DNA from: Manis javanica
Taxonomy: Eukaryota > Chordata > Mammalia > Pholidota > Manidae
Direction of reading: 5' to 3'
Assembly (NCBI RefSeq): GCF_040802235.1
Contig: NC_133157.1
Span: 36,236,501-36,300,500 of the forward strand
Length of the DNA stretch: 64,000 nt
Below, one piece after another: positions 1-12,500 of this stretch. A program made the translations under genes and the position numbers. The notes below the pieces were generated by a model. The model searched no databases, had not been told where the DNA came from, and saw only the letters and a list, made by a program, of their open reading frames with translations. Within the stretch, counting starts at the first letter, position 1; each line of letters begins with the position of its first letter.

Positions 1-399
1 TCCTAAGGGAACTTCCATAGGCAAGAGTGAGAAGATGGTTTATTCTTCTCATCACCAAATGAGAAAAGTCCTGGACTCCTTGGTGGGGCTTTGATGAGGC
101 CAGACTAGCGATAGAAGTGCTCTGTGCTCCTATTGATTCCCATAGGGATTCCATTGACTGGGCCTGGGATGGAGAAGGCCCTACCCCAGCCCCACCCTGC
201 CAGGTTGTTGTGGAGCCCTACTGGTGGAGTAGGGCCTTCTGGGAAAGCCCCACTACTGATGCTGCTGGAGGTGTCCTGCTTCCATTTCAGCTCCCAAAGG
301 CCAGCTCTCAGGGTTCAAGAAACATTTGAAAAGGTCCAGTTGCTACTACTCTCCCTACAGCTCAGTGGGCTAGGAGAAGGAGGCAGTCAGAACTTGTTT

Positions 400-560
400 A
401 AGTTTTCAAAATGTTTTCTCAGGAAAAATTTCAAACATATACAGAGTAGAGAAAAAAGTAAAATGAACCTCTTAATACTCACCCATCTTCAACAATGATC
501 AACCCAGGGCTAATCTTGTTTCACCTATGCCCCACCCACTGGATTACTCTGAATAATTAT
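400..560 (-). mobile_element. Old L1-like 3' end
   Basis: AAAAATTTCAAACATATACA, AATGAACCTCTTAATACTCA and CATCTTCAACAATGATCAAC resemble the complement of old L1 3' ends. Family assignment is tentative. Confidence 0.45.
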
Positions 561-2164
561 TTCATCTGTAATCCTCTGTCATCTGTATTTTTGCAAACTG
601 GTGGTTAGCTCTCAAGGTTTGATCAAATTCAGATTCAACTTTTTTGTGAAGAATTGTTCTGAGGTATGCTATATAGCTCCTATCATATCACATTCAGGAG
701 GTACATGACAGATGTTATCCTGATTTTCCTTATGCTCGGATTGATTAAAGATGTAGGTAGCTGGATCTCTCCATCACAAAGTTTCCGCTTTAGCCTTCTA
801 CCTACTGTTGTTAGCAGCCATTGATGGCCCTTGCCTCAGTCTGTTATTCATCAGGAGTTTCTTCACATTTGCACAGCAGAGAACCCCTTTCATCCCCTAC
901 AAACAGCACAGATCTCACTAACCCTTTCTCCTTTAGGTCCACTTTATCAGTCACTGCCTTTTTCCTATGTCATCATTTCCCTCCCTTTCAACCCAAGATG
1001 TTCCTGGGATGTCTTCAGACAACATATACCCACCCTGCTTCACTGCAAGCCTGTGTTTTTCTGAGGGGAGGGTCCTTACTTGGAGTCTCAGTTCTCACTG
1101 AGACTGTCTCCCCTTGTTAAGCTTTAGGATCTGCTCTCTGTGACTCCTGCTAGGGGCATGCTTGACCATGCTGGTTTGTGGAGGTCAGGCTAGTCTTTTC
1201 CTCCACTGAGAGGGAACTCAGCAGGGGCTGGGTTTATTTTACCTTCCCAGGGATTTCTAAGCAGCCTTCTTCTATGCTGAAGAGGGTCTTTCTCATTTGT
1301 TTCCTGAGCTTCCTGCCCCAGCCTGGGTCTGGAAGGGACCCAAGCCTACTTTCCTGTTTAGCTGGGCTATGGGCCGGGAGAGGTTGGAGGAGGGGTGGAG
1401 TGGGCAGCTCTAGCATTCTCAGGTCCTTTTCTTTTTCCAGTCAAGTTCAAAAACCTATGAGGACTAGAACACAGCTACCACCTTCTGGTACTTTAGCATT
1501 CCCATGCTGCGATCTCCATGCCTAGTTTCTCTCCTTACAAAGGAGAGTCTGTAGAGCCTGTGTGCCTCTATGTGCAAGTGGTCTCTAGGCAAACCTTTCA
1601 TTGCATGTACTATGGGTGCTGTGAGCCAGCTAACCAGGAAGCCACACAGAAGTTGAGAGCTAATTTTTTGCAAACCTGAATGCATCCTGGGGTCCCTGCC
1701 TCTGCCCACAGGAGTGCTGTGTCTCCGCCACCCCAGCCTAATAGCAGTTAATCCCTTAGTGATTTTGTCCAGTGCACTGGAGAATCTGATGGGACAAGAA
1801 GTCTGAGAGGCTGGCTAGGGTTCCCAGCTATGCAACAGCCAGAAGATATTAGGAGTTCTGTAGTGACAGCCCATCAGCACTCTAGCATTTCTAATGAGAG
1901 TCTCACAGCCCTCTGTGGCCCACTCACATTCTTCCTTATGTCTAATTCTTCCTTGGCCAGCGAAGATATGGAGGACCTCTTTCTGATTTGGGAAGAGAGC
2001 TGTTTGCACATTACTTCTTTGCTCCTCTCCCCTGGAAATTGTGTGAAGCTTCATCCCTTTCATCCCCATAAAAGGAGATATGAGGAAAGTGTTGCCAAGT
2101 AGCATGGATGCCCAGTGCAGCCCCTTCCATTTCAGTAGCTTCCCCTTGCTCTTAAAGTAAAGAC

Positions 2165-2665
2165 TCAAATCCCAACATGGTGTGCAAAGCTTTATGTGGT
2201 AGGGCTCCTGCCTTCCTGTCCAGCTCATCTCATGCTACATTAACCCCCATCACTGCATCCAACCTTACTGGTTTTTCTCCACTTCTGTGGTGTCCCAGCC
2301 TCCCTTCTGCTTTAGCTTCTTTACATACATTGTTCCTTCTGCTTGGAATTCTTTCCCTGCACCTTCTATCATTTTTAGTTGACTCTTACTCATCCTTCAG
2401 ATCCTAGCTCAGCTATAATTTCATCACAGAGGACTTCCCCCAAACTCTAGACTTCGTCAGTGGCCTTCTCCTTATTGCACTTTCAAAAACATTTATAATT
2501 TTACACATTTATATTATTCTATTCACGTAGGTTCTCCTAAAGGTCAAGTTTCATGAAGGCAGAGGCCATACTATTTTTATTTCCCATTATGTCTCCTGTT
2601 CTTTGCAAGATGCCTTATACATAGTAAACATTCAGTAGATATCGGTTGAATGAACTAAATGAATT
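2165..2665 (+). mobile_element. L2 LINE 3' region
   Basis: Typical L2 phrases occur in order: TGTTCCTTCTGCTTGGAAT, CATCCTTCAGATC, CATGAAGGCAGAGGCCAT and the terminal GTTGAATGAACTAAATGAA. Confidence 0.8.
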
Positions 2666-2744
2666 CAACCTTCTTGTCTTCTTTACTTGGTAACCCCATG
2701 TCATATCTGATTTCATATTCAACCATACATCCTACAGTTGTATG

Positions 2745-2960
2745 TCCTGGTGTTTACGAGCACTTACTATGCGTCTGCTACTGGACACACCTCCCATTTA
2801 ATCCTTTCAACAATATGGAGACTGTATACCCTTAATTTACAGAGAAGGGTAGACCCAAGAACAAAAAGCTAATAAATGACGAAGCCTTGATTCAAGCCCA
2901 GGTATGTGGCATCAAAGCCCATGATCTTAACCATAACACTACAGTGCCCCCTTTTGGCAG
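2745..2960 (-). mobile_element. MIR SINE relic
   Basis: Reverse-complement MIR features are visible: GAGCACTTACTATG, CCATTTAATCCTTTCAACAA and a final ATGATCTTAACCATAACACTA. Confidence 0.7.
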
Positions 2961-3559
2961 TTCAGAGAGTTGTCACTGGGCATTTTTTGTCTATGGATCC
3001 TGGTTAATTTCAGCCCTAACTCAGTATTTCCTGGAACTTAAAGCCCTAAGAACCCATGATCCAGTTCCAGCCGTCCTACTTTTGGACCAGGCTATGGAAG
3101 AACACAGGTTAGGGAATTCAACCTGGATTCCCCAATGTCCCAGGGTGCATGTATCTCAGGGTCTGTCTCCCATCTGTTTTCCATGGGCCCTTTGTAGTTT
3201 CCAGGGCTTAATGCAATGTCCTGTTTTAAAGAGCAAAAGGGCCAGCTGTTGAAATGGCCTGATCAGCAGTGTCCTGGGGAGTAATCGTGGCCTGATTAAA
3301 TCCTAAGAATGATCACTGAGAAGGGGAGAGTTTATTGTTTCTGTGATTTGGTCACTAAAGATAGAGCTCGGGAAATTGTCTTCAAGGCTTTCTTGGGAAA
3401 CCCAGACTCAGTAAGAGGGCAATATCTCTTGCTGTTGATTAGAAAAGCTCAAGTTAGTCAGTATCCCAAGCTCCTTTTCTGTGGCAGGGAAATTGGGACT
3501 GATTGAATATTTTGATGAATGAATAGACTAGATGGAAACAAAGAAAATGAAGAGAGCAA

Positions 3560-3780
3560 TATAAAATGAAAAACAGCTACCATTTGTTATATATGTCAGG
3601 CATGCTGTAAAACATCTTACATACATTATTTTATTTAATTCTAACACTGACCCTGTGAAGTAGGTAATATTACACACCTGGAAAGGAAAGAGATGCTAAG
3701 AAAGGTAACTTGTCAGGTTCATACAACCATCTGGTCTTAGAACTAATCCAGGTCTTTCTGACTTCAAAATCAGAGTTGTT
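3560..3780 (-). mobile_element. MIR SINE relic
   Basis: The segment has CATTTGTTATATATGTCAGG, TTAATTCTAACACTGACCC and a 'GTGAAGTAGGTAATATTA' block in MIR order on the minus strand. Confidence 0.7.
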
Positions 3781-3789
3781 GGTGAGAGT

Positions 3790-4330
3790 ATGCATTGTCA
3801 CAACTTCTCTGGAAAGACAACTGGCAACATAATGTGTGCAGAACCATTGACCCTTTCAGCAGTTCCACTTGTAGGGATCTATTGAATTAAAAATAGACAA
3901 GTGTATAAAGAGTTTTTAAATAAGATATTATAATAGTTATAAATAAATATAACTACATAAGTACATAATTTTAAGATAGATCCAACATTATAATACTGAG
4001 AGGAGAAAAAATAAAGCAAACAATTTTCATGAATCTATATCATAGCAGACTGATTTAGTAAATCATGGTACATCAATCCTGCAGCATACATAGAAGCAGA
4101 CTTAAAGGAGGAAGTAAGATCTAATATGGATTGACAAGAAAATATGTTCAAGATTTTTTTGTGTGTGATAAAATGTATGTAGCAATAAAGTTACCATTTT
4201 TACATACATCTGGGATATGGATGATCTGATTCATTTACGTTTAAATTTGTATTTATGATTACACATTTTAAAAGTCTGAAAATGCAGAATAAACTGGTAA
4301 CAGTTCTGACTTACAGGAGAATTTTCACAT
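3790..4330 (+). mobile_element. Old L1-like fragment
   Basis: CAGTTCCACTTGTAGGGATC, AAATCATGGTACATCAATCC and the AT-rich remainder resemble old L1 3' sequence. Confidence 0.5.
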
Positions 4331-5764
4331 TCTTACATGTATTTGAGTTTGTTCACCTCTGTGTATTTGAAATTGTTACAAGAAACCAATATTACTTTTT
4401 CTCTAGTCATTTTTTTCCATTTCAGGAAACAAATAGCCAAAAATCATGCCTATCCAGGAGACAGAGTTTTTTTCCCAAAATTCCTGTATTTTTCAATCAG
4501 GTATTCACACCAACAAGTTGGTAAAAGGCATTGGCTATGGAAAAGGTGCCAGATACCTGTGTGCCACCTGTCTGGTCAGTCTTGTTCCTGCTGGGCACAC
4601 CCAGCCTTGACTGGCCACACTTGACTCAATTCTTTTCACTTCCTTCTCAATTTCTGCAGAGCCCTGTAGCTTTTGGGAGGCAGGGCATTACTTGGAAATA
4701 GGAAGCAATCATACTGATCAAATATGTTCCTGTCTCTTATTTCCTCTTTAGAGGACTCCTGCAGTCTCAGCTTCACCATAAAGGAGAAGCAAGGAACTAA
4801 ATTATTCTCACATTCCCCAAGGTAAAGCCATGATCACCAATCACTGCCATGTCCACATCTTAGTTGTTCTTTTTGGCTTCTGGCCTCTCATTAGTGTCAC
4901 TGTTCATTGTGGTTTTCCTATGGACTTTTTATGAGGTAAAGTAGGAAAGGGGTCAGGAAACATGGGACCTAGCCCTGGCTAGGGGGCTTCAGGGAAGCTG
5001 TTGAGCATTATAGGATTTCAGTTTTTCCTCTGTAACATTGGGATAAATAATAGGTTTTTAGGGCAGTGAACATACTCTGTATCATACCTGAATGATGGAC
5101 ACATGTTATTTACATTTGTCCATACCCACAGATTGTACAATACCAGGAGTGAACCATGTTGCAAACTGTGGACTTTGGGTGATTATGATGTGTTTACTGC
5201 AGGGTCATCGGTTGTACCTATGGTGTAGGATAGTTGGGGGGGCTGTGCATGTGTGGGGGCAGGGGTCACATGGGAAATCTCTGTACCTTCACCTCAGTTT
5301 TGCTGTGAACTTAAAACTGCTCTTTTGAAACAAGTCTTAATTAAAAAAATAGTTACTATTTCTATCTCTTAGGATTGTCAGAGACTTAATGAGATAATAA
5401 CAAGGAAAAAGCTTTGAAAGCATAAGTAGCAATGCAGACATAAAGATCTATATTTTTCTGAATTTAAACTTTTCTGACTTGCATTAAAAACCCTTACATC
5501 ACAAAGCATGTCTTGATACCTGTTTGCTATGATGTAGCAACTTAATAGGGAGATAGGAGAGATACTGAACAATCTGGAAGGGCTACTTCATTCTTAAAAC
5601 CAACCTGAGGAAGAGGGAGGGCAGAGGAAAGTCAGAGACTCATTTTCTATTTTAACCACTTCTGTATTGTTTTAATTTTCTTCATTGAGCATGTATTACT
5701 TTTGTAAGTTACAGAAGCCAATAAACATAATTTTTAATAGCTTAAAATGATGTAGCAGGGCTAG

Positions 5765-6110
5765 AGATAGAAATAGGAAGTCATCAGCGTATAGGGCTGA
5801 CAGATGGGACAAAGACAACAAAGGACTTGGAAAGATGAGCCATTGGAGAAGCAGCCAGACTGTCATATTTGAGCCATGTTGCTAAAACTATTGAATGTCC
5901 AGTTGAGGAGTTTTCAAGTGATGGGAGCCATTGAAGGGTCTTGACCAAGGGAATACTGTAATCAGAGCAGAGTTTAATTCCCAGAAGAATAATTTAAGAG
6001 TAATGTATAGATTGATTTGGGGAGAGAAGTTGGAGAGATGACTGAGTTACCACTGAAGTGGTCCTGAAATAAGCTGATAAAGACCTGAAGAAGGATGTTC
6101 ACTGAGAGAG
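5765..6110 (-). mobile_element. L2 LINE fragment
   Basis: GCCATTGAAGGGTCTTGACC and nearby text are the reverse complement of the L2 segment 'CCCCTGCTTAAAACCCTTCA'. The fragment is degraded. Confidence 0.6.
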
Positions 6111-6279
6111 TATTAAAAGAAAAAAAAAAGAATGTTAGATATTTTGAAGAAAGTGCTACCCTTAACTCATGATTAGCTTGCCGGAAGAAAGAGGTGATCG
6201 AAATGACCCCCTACACAGGTCAAAAGGAGATAGGAGCCAACTTGAAAGAAGTCCCAATAGCTAAAGTGGAAACAATTTG

Positions 6280-7300
6280 AGCACCAAAATAAATAATGAT
6301 GGTACTGGATTATAACCCATCAAAGAAAATTAATATAAATGAATCCATACTGATATAAATAATTGTATAAATAAATAAATAAACTGGGCAGAAGGGACAA
6401 ATCTTCCTTTCAGAAGGATTATAATTTTTATTTGTTAAAAGTGTGTTTATTACAATTTATTTAAAAGTTTTATTTGTAGAAAAAAATTACCTTTAGAACA
6501 TCACAGTAATAATTGCTGCTGGCCAGATCCACTGATAGCTAAAATGAATGCATGAAACTTAAAGAGAAATAGATATTTGCATAGCCTATAAGAATCTCAA
6601 CTAAAATGTGTTATTAATTACAGTGTTACTTCTAACATATGTTCAAAAATTCTTTGGCACTCTTCCCTGTGGGAAGTAGAACTTAATTTCCCTCCCCTTG
6701 AGTGTGGCCTGGGCTCAGTGACTTGCTTTTCATTAATAAAATATGGTCAGAGTAAGAGAAAAATAGTACCTTTATAGTGGGAAAACCTGGCAAATACCAC
6801 TTTAAGTGACTAAAAGTTAGTATCACCAGCAATAAATCATATACCCCCTGGTATCCTGTGATGCTAAGGACACATCACCTGTATGGTATTCTTCCCCCAA
6901 ATCCATAAACTTAGTCTAATCATGAGAAAACATCAGGCAAATCCAAATTGGAGGGACATTCTAGAAAATACCTGACCAGTACTCTCAAAAGTCAAGGTCA
7001 TGAAAGTCAAAAAAGACTGAGAAACTAAGGAAACCATGGAGACATGTTGATGAAATGCAGTATGGATCCTGGAATGGAAAAAGGGATGTTAATGGAAAAA
7101 CTGGAGCAATTTGCCTAAAGTCTGTAGTTTAGTGAGTAGTATTGATTTGGTTGATGTAAATTTGGTCAATGTACCACGGTTATGTAAGATGCTAACATTA
7201 AGGGAAGGTGAGTGAAGGGTATTCAAGGACTCTGCACTGTCTTTGTAACTCTTCTGTAAATATAAAATTATTTCAAATATAAAAGTTTTTAATGACTCCT
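6280..7300 (+). mobile_element. Old L1 3'UTR
   Basis: AATATAAATGAATCCATAC, the AAAAAAGACTGAGAAACTAAGG block, GGATCCTGGAATGGAAAA and CACGGTTATGTAAGATGCTA follow the order of mammalian-wide L1M 3' ends. Confidence 0.65.
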
Positions 7301-7329
7301 TTTTAGTCTATTGAACTGGGACTTGTTAA

Positions 7330-7800
7330 TGTGCCATCAACAAGATAAGGGTAGTTAAAAGGAAGACCTAGGCTGGGGGAGTGGTATGACATGATATCAG
7401 TGAAGTAGTAGGCAGTTGGAAATGTGGGTATGGGGCTTAAGAAAGCATCAGAGCTAGAGATATAGATTTGGGAGATACAGATTACTTGGAATAATAAGTT
7501 TGTATATTATATTCCCACATGCCAGGAGAGAACATGTGGAGTCAGTGACCACACTGAGGAAAGGATCTATGTCTAGAGAGAGGAGGAACAGTAGGAAGGA
7601 TGGCTAAAATAGGGTCAATAGGGTGTTTTCATAAAAACCAAGGGAAAACAGAATTTCTGGAAAGATCTAGTTAGTACTGTCCAATGATACCAAAAGATGA
7701 AGGAAGATCACCTGAGAAAAGATCATTGAATTTTAACTATTCGATCAGTGCCAGTCTCAAAGAGAACAGTGTTAGGAGAGAAGGTATGAAGAAGTGGGAG
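7330..7800 (-). mobile_element. L2 LINE fragment
   Basis: GTAGTAGGCAGTTGGAAATG, CTAGAGATATAGATTTGGG and GATGAAGGAAGATCACCTG read as reverse-complement L2 ORF2 region. Confidence 0.6.
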
Positions 7801-8289
7801 AGGTAGACATAGGACTCAAATGGCCAGGACTCAGTGAGAAAGCAGGCTTGCTCAAGCCAGGCAAGTGGACTTGTGTGGTTGCCAAGGGGGAGGGAGACCC
7901 TGGAGGAGAGTGGGGTGCTGCTGCGCAGAGAGGCAGAAAGTGCTGACCAGAGCAAGTGGGCCACAAGGGCTGGGCCCAAAGTTCAAGAAGAGGAGAGAAC
8001 CATGACCAAAAGGGAGTCCCTGCCATCTCCTGGCTGAGGAATTCAGGCTAAAAGCTAGAAGCCTTGGATCAAAGATTGCTTTTTCCTTCCTGAGCTAGGA
8101 TGTCATTCTAGTTCTCCAGTTCCAGCTTATCACCACTGTGGCCTAGAAAGTTAGACTAGACAGGAAATGAAGTTAAGCTGAACTTATTCCCATCTCTTCA
8201 GCTTTTATCTGAGATGGAGAATAATCTGTGTTTTAAAATTAGGCATCAAACAGTATTACAGAATGGTTTCTATGGAGGTGTATGTGTAT

Positions 8290-8540
8290 GTAATAAAAGC
8301 TACCTTTTATTGACTGCTTACCATGTGTCAGGGACTGTGGTAAGCACTTTATATGTTTTATCCCATTTAATTCTCCCCAAAACACTATGACGCAGGTGGT
8401 TCTATTTTCCTCATGTTAAAGATGAAAAATAGACCCAGAGAGGTTAGAAATTTGATCAAGATCACACAGATAAATAAATGGCAGAGGTAGGGCTTACTCC
8501 AAAACTCATGTTTTTAACCACTACATTATGCTGCCTTTTA
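8290..8540 (-). mobile_element. MIR SINE relic
   Basis: The order CTTACCATGTGTCAGGGACT, CCATTTAATTCTCCCC, GAGAGGTTAGAAATTTG and TTTTTAACCACTACATTATG is that of a reverse-complement MIR. Confidence 0.8.
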
Positions 8541-10870
8541 CCAGCACTTGTGAACCCAGGCTGTGTGCTAGGAAGTTAACATGGAATATAGCTCTGGATG
8601 GTAAGATTAAGGGGGATTTTCTTTCTTTTGTGTTATCTGGACCTTTTATAGTAACTATGTATTCCTCTTGAATTCAGAAAAAGAAATATTTTATTCATTT
8701 AAGTTAGCTTTACGTTTTGGTGCTCTTTGCAAAATTTCTGTAATATCCATGATGGAAACAAAGCAGATGCCTTTTTCCCAAAAGAAGCTCTACCTTCTCT
8801 GTGGCAGTACGGGCTCTGCAGTGACAGGATGGAGAATCTGGACTGTGTGTATGTGCCTGTATGCATGCAACAGCCACTAAGAGGGGAGGAGCAGCTGAGC
8901 TGTCTGAGGATATGACACATGGAGAACTCTCCCCACCCCCAACCATAGCCACCTTGCCCCTGAGCCAGATCCAGTTAATCCTGAACTTCCAGAGAGACTG
9001 GGAGATATTTTTTTCACACACACTAAGATCCTCAACCTCACCCCTTATTGAAAATCTGGCCAGGAAACCAGGCTGCAGGCGTGAAGCCCAGGCTGCAGCC
9101 ATAGTGAGTGATTGGATTCATGCTGGAGCTACTTCAGGCCATGGGTCCAAGCAGGCAGTTGGCATCAGAGATGGGCAGAGAGGAGCCAGCAGCATTTAAG
9201 GTCAGGATTACTGACAGTCTCCAAGATCTTTGGATGGAGGCTGTTCAGGACCCTGGATAGCTCCTAAAGGATTCCCCATCCAGGCTGGGTCTGAAAAGCC
9301 TTGTGTCCTTAAGGCCTTTGCTCCTTCAGTTTTGAATAACCCCTCCCACACATCTCTAGCTGTGAAAGGGCCCGGCCTTTTCTCTCTCACCAAGATCAGC
9401 CCTATGGATCCAGGGACTCCCCCTAATCCCTCCAGACCCTGCCCTACCTCCTCTCACACATGTCTAGTCTGACTGAGCTCTCCATTAAGGTCACCATCAC
9501 TCTGACGGTGAAATAAGCTTCCAACACATGTGATCTCCTGAGCTGTCTCTGGCCAGAGCCTGACACCCTAATACCTCAGAGCCATAGAACTCTCAGGGGT
9601 AAGGTAAGAGTCTTGTGAAACAAGAACCTTTTTCTCTAATACCCCTGAACCCCCTTTTTCAGTCCAGAAGTGGGAGTAATGGGGCCAGGGAAACAGAGGA
9701 GAAGCACTGAGCAGGTTTCAAGGCCTGAAGCTGGAACCTTTCATGAGCTGTCACTGTACCTTCAGCCTGGCAGAGGGAGTACACATAATTTAAAGACATC
9801 TTTTTTAGGGGAAGATCACAGCACTGACATAAGGTGGGGAGAGGGGCAAGTGTAGGAAGTAGGAGCAAAATGAAACTAGTGAGTCTGGAGGCTCACAGCC
9901 TTTCACAGGCACCCCGGCCATGCACATGGCCTCAAGGCAGAAGTTAGAGTAGCACTGTAGAGGGGTTTCCTTTCCAGTTCCCCAAATCATCTAGACAAGG
10001 GGTGTGTTTAAGAGTCTGGAAGGGCAGAGGAATCATAATCACCTACTAGAGATGGGATTTTCTGGTTGAAGTTTCATCCTCTACCTCCAGGCCTCTTCCA
10101 TGGCTAAATGAATGAAAGCCAACAAATGAGGTTACTATGTTCTCATTTTTCCTGGGCTGGTGATTGAGAAGGGAAGGTAAATATGCCTGGATTGAGGCTG
10201 AGTGAAAACACTCAGGCTCCATCCCTCCCAACTGGCCTTGCTCTGGGCCTTGTGCAAGGTTCTCCTCAATTTCTCTCTTCACCTCTAATAGGTTGCTGGG
10301 TGCCTTTCTGAAGGCACTGTTTGAGCCCAAAGGCCATACATGCCTCAGTGAGCTGCCTGGTAAAAGAAACAGGTACTAACGAAATAGTGAAACCACCAGA
10401 TAACAGCTGTAGGTTCTCTCTCTTAGCACCAGCCAGTCATAATGGGACTGGCAGGAAGGAGAAAAGAATGGTGTTCACTGAGCCACAAGTGGACCTGGCA
10501 GAGTTTGGGCTGGAAGGACTAGGGCTGCCCCTAGCCCATCTGAAGAGGCATAGCTGGATAGCACACCTTGAGATGGGAGCATAAACAATGTAGTAACTAA
10601 TTTATGAGTGAAAAGATGCTCAGAGGATCTGGATCCAGACTGTCCCTCAGGGTGACTCTTCTGCCTATAGAAACAATGTTTTCCAGCTTCCAGAGAGGCC
10701 CTTACTATGGGATTAAGCACAGGCTTTTGACACACAAGGAAGCCTGGAGACAAAACAAGAACAGATGAGGACTCTGTCAGATCCTAAGAGAGTTGTTGGT
10801 GTTGGTTTTCGTTCAAGTAGAACAGAGCTTGCTCTTGGCCTATTCTCTCAGGGGCAAAGGCACCCGCATA

Positions 10871-10977
10871 TTTGCCTTCCTAACAGTGGATGCTCAGTAT
10901 TCATTGTTTTATTAGGAGCACTGATTATGTGACCACAAACCTTACTAAATTGACTACAATCCTGAGCATTCAGAAGA
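10871..10977 (+). repeat. Source copy of a 106-bp local duplication
   Basis: It matches 11813-11918 with five mismatches by eye, at a constant offset of 942 bases. No target duplication flanks this copy. Confidence 0.85.
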
Positions 10978-11800
10978 AGAAACAGTTCAGGACTTAGGGG
11001 AGGGAGCAGCTGGCTGGAAAGGAGGGCCCATGAATTCTAATCCCAGAGCTGCCATCTGGCATTGACCTGGGACAACTCTTTTACTCTCTGCCCTAGAGGC
11101 TCTTTCTAGAATCTCCTGGCCAAAAAAGAACAGACCTGGGAGCTCAGAGAATGAAACCACCTGTGTAGACTCTAAAAGTGAGTGTAGTCACAGGCAAAAC
11201 TGAAATCCGCAGGCCCTATTCTTCTGCCAGAGATGGTGTTTACCATTCAGGGAGGTTTCTTGTGTTTTCCTTTGCTGTCTCCTTGCCCTTATGTCTGAAC
11301 TCCCAAGAGCTCCCCTGCTTGGGGGGTTCAGTGTGTGGTAAACATAGCTGCAAGCCCCAGGCTGTCAGAAAGCACTCTGATCAGACAGAGGATCAGAGCA
11401 GCCCCACTCCTATTTCCCTCCAAAGGGTTGGTGGTTGGGATTCCAAGCTGGGAATTCCTACTTCTCTAAAACTTGACAGTGAGAGTTGGGCCTTACTCAT
11501 CTGATAGTAGGAATGTATATCTTCAAGCAAAATCTGAGCCTGACTCTTGAATCACAAAGAAAGCTGTGTCTGCTCAGCTGATGATCACTCCCCATGAGAA
11601 GTCGACCTGGAGTTGAACTGCTGCTTTGGCCATGGACCTTAAGTGGGCTTTTAAGTAAGCCAAGCCTTCAGGTAAGCCAGGAAGTGAGTGAGGGTTTTAG
11701 GGACTCTTACTTTGTGTGTTCTGCAAAATAACTTCCCGTAAGGCAGTCTTTCAGCCCCAAACCAGAGGCTTACATCTAACTCTAATTGCACATTTCTTAA

Positions 11801-11931
11801 CTTACATAGATGTTTGCCTTCCAAACAGCAGATGCTCAGTTTTCATTGTTTTATTAGGAGCACTGATTATGTGACCACAAACCTTACTAAATTGAATACA
11901 ATCCTGAGCATTCAGAAGGCTTACATAGATG
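11801..11931 (+). repeat. Inserted copy of the 106-bp segment with 12-bp flanking duplication
   Basis: The copy at 11813-11919 is bounded by CTTACATAGATG on both sides (11801-11812 and 11920-11931). It has no poly-A tail. Confidence 0.85.
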
Positions 11932-12089
11932 AAGGCCTACAAAGAGCATACAATGCATCATCTGTCTGGGACACCATTAGACAAGGCCTTGACACATGCT
12001 GGCCACACGCCAACCTTTTGCCATCTCTCTGTTACAGAAAGAACCTTGCTATGGTTTCAAACCAAGTAGAAAGCAATCTGTTTGTTATC

Positions 12090-12500
12090 AGATTTTGGCC
12101 CATCATTCCCTGTGCTAGGCAATGGGAGGACACAGTGGAAACAAGTGTGGTCCCTGCCTTCATGAACAAATAAATTATGCAATTATTAAACAAATAAATT
12201 ATGCAAATAATCATATAAGTACAATTTGATAAGTGCATGAAACGTATGGGGTGTGTGGAGAGGCTGTAAGAGTATATTATAGAGAGACCTAACCTAGCCT
12301 GGTATTCACTGAAGCTTCTTTAAGAGGTGATGTGTCAGCTGAGGCAGAAGGTTGAGAAAGATGTAACCAGAAGGGGAGAATGAGGTGGGAAAGATCTTGG
12401 TGTTGCATCAGGAGCAGAGAGCAATGCTGCAGAGTGTAGTAAAGCTGGAGGAAAAGTAGCATGAGATGAGGCTGGGGAAATGGAAGGAAAGGCAAGTGAC
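12090..12500 (-). mobile_element. L2 LINE 3' region
   Basis: CTGTGCTAGGCAATGGGAGG, GTCCCTGCCTTCATGAAC and later GATAAGTGCATGAAACG are the reverse complement of the L2 3' end. Confidence 0.6.
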
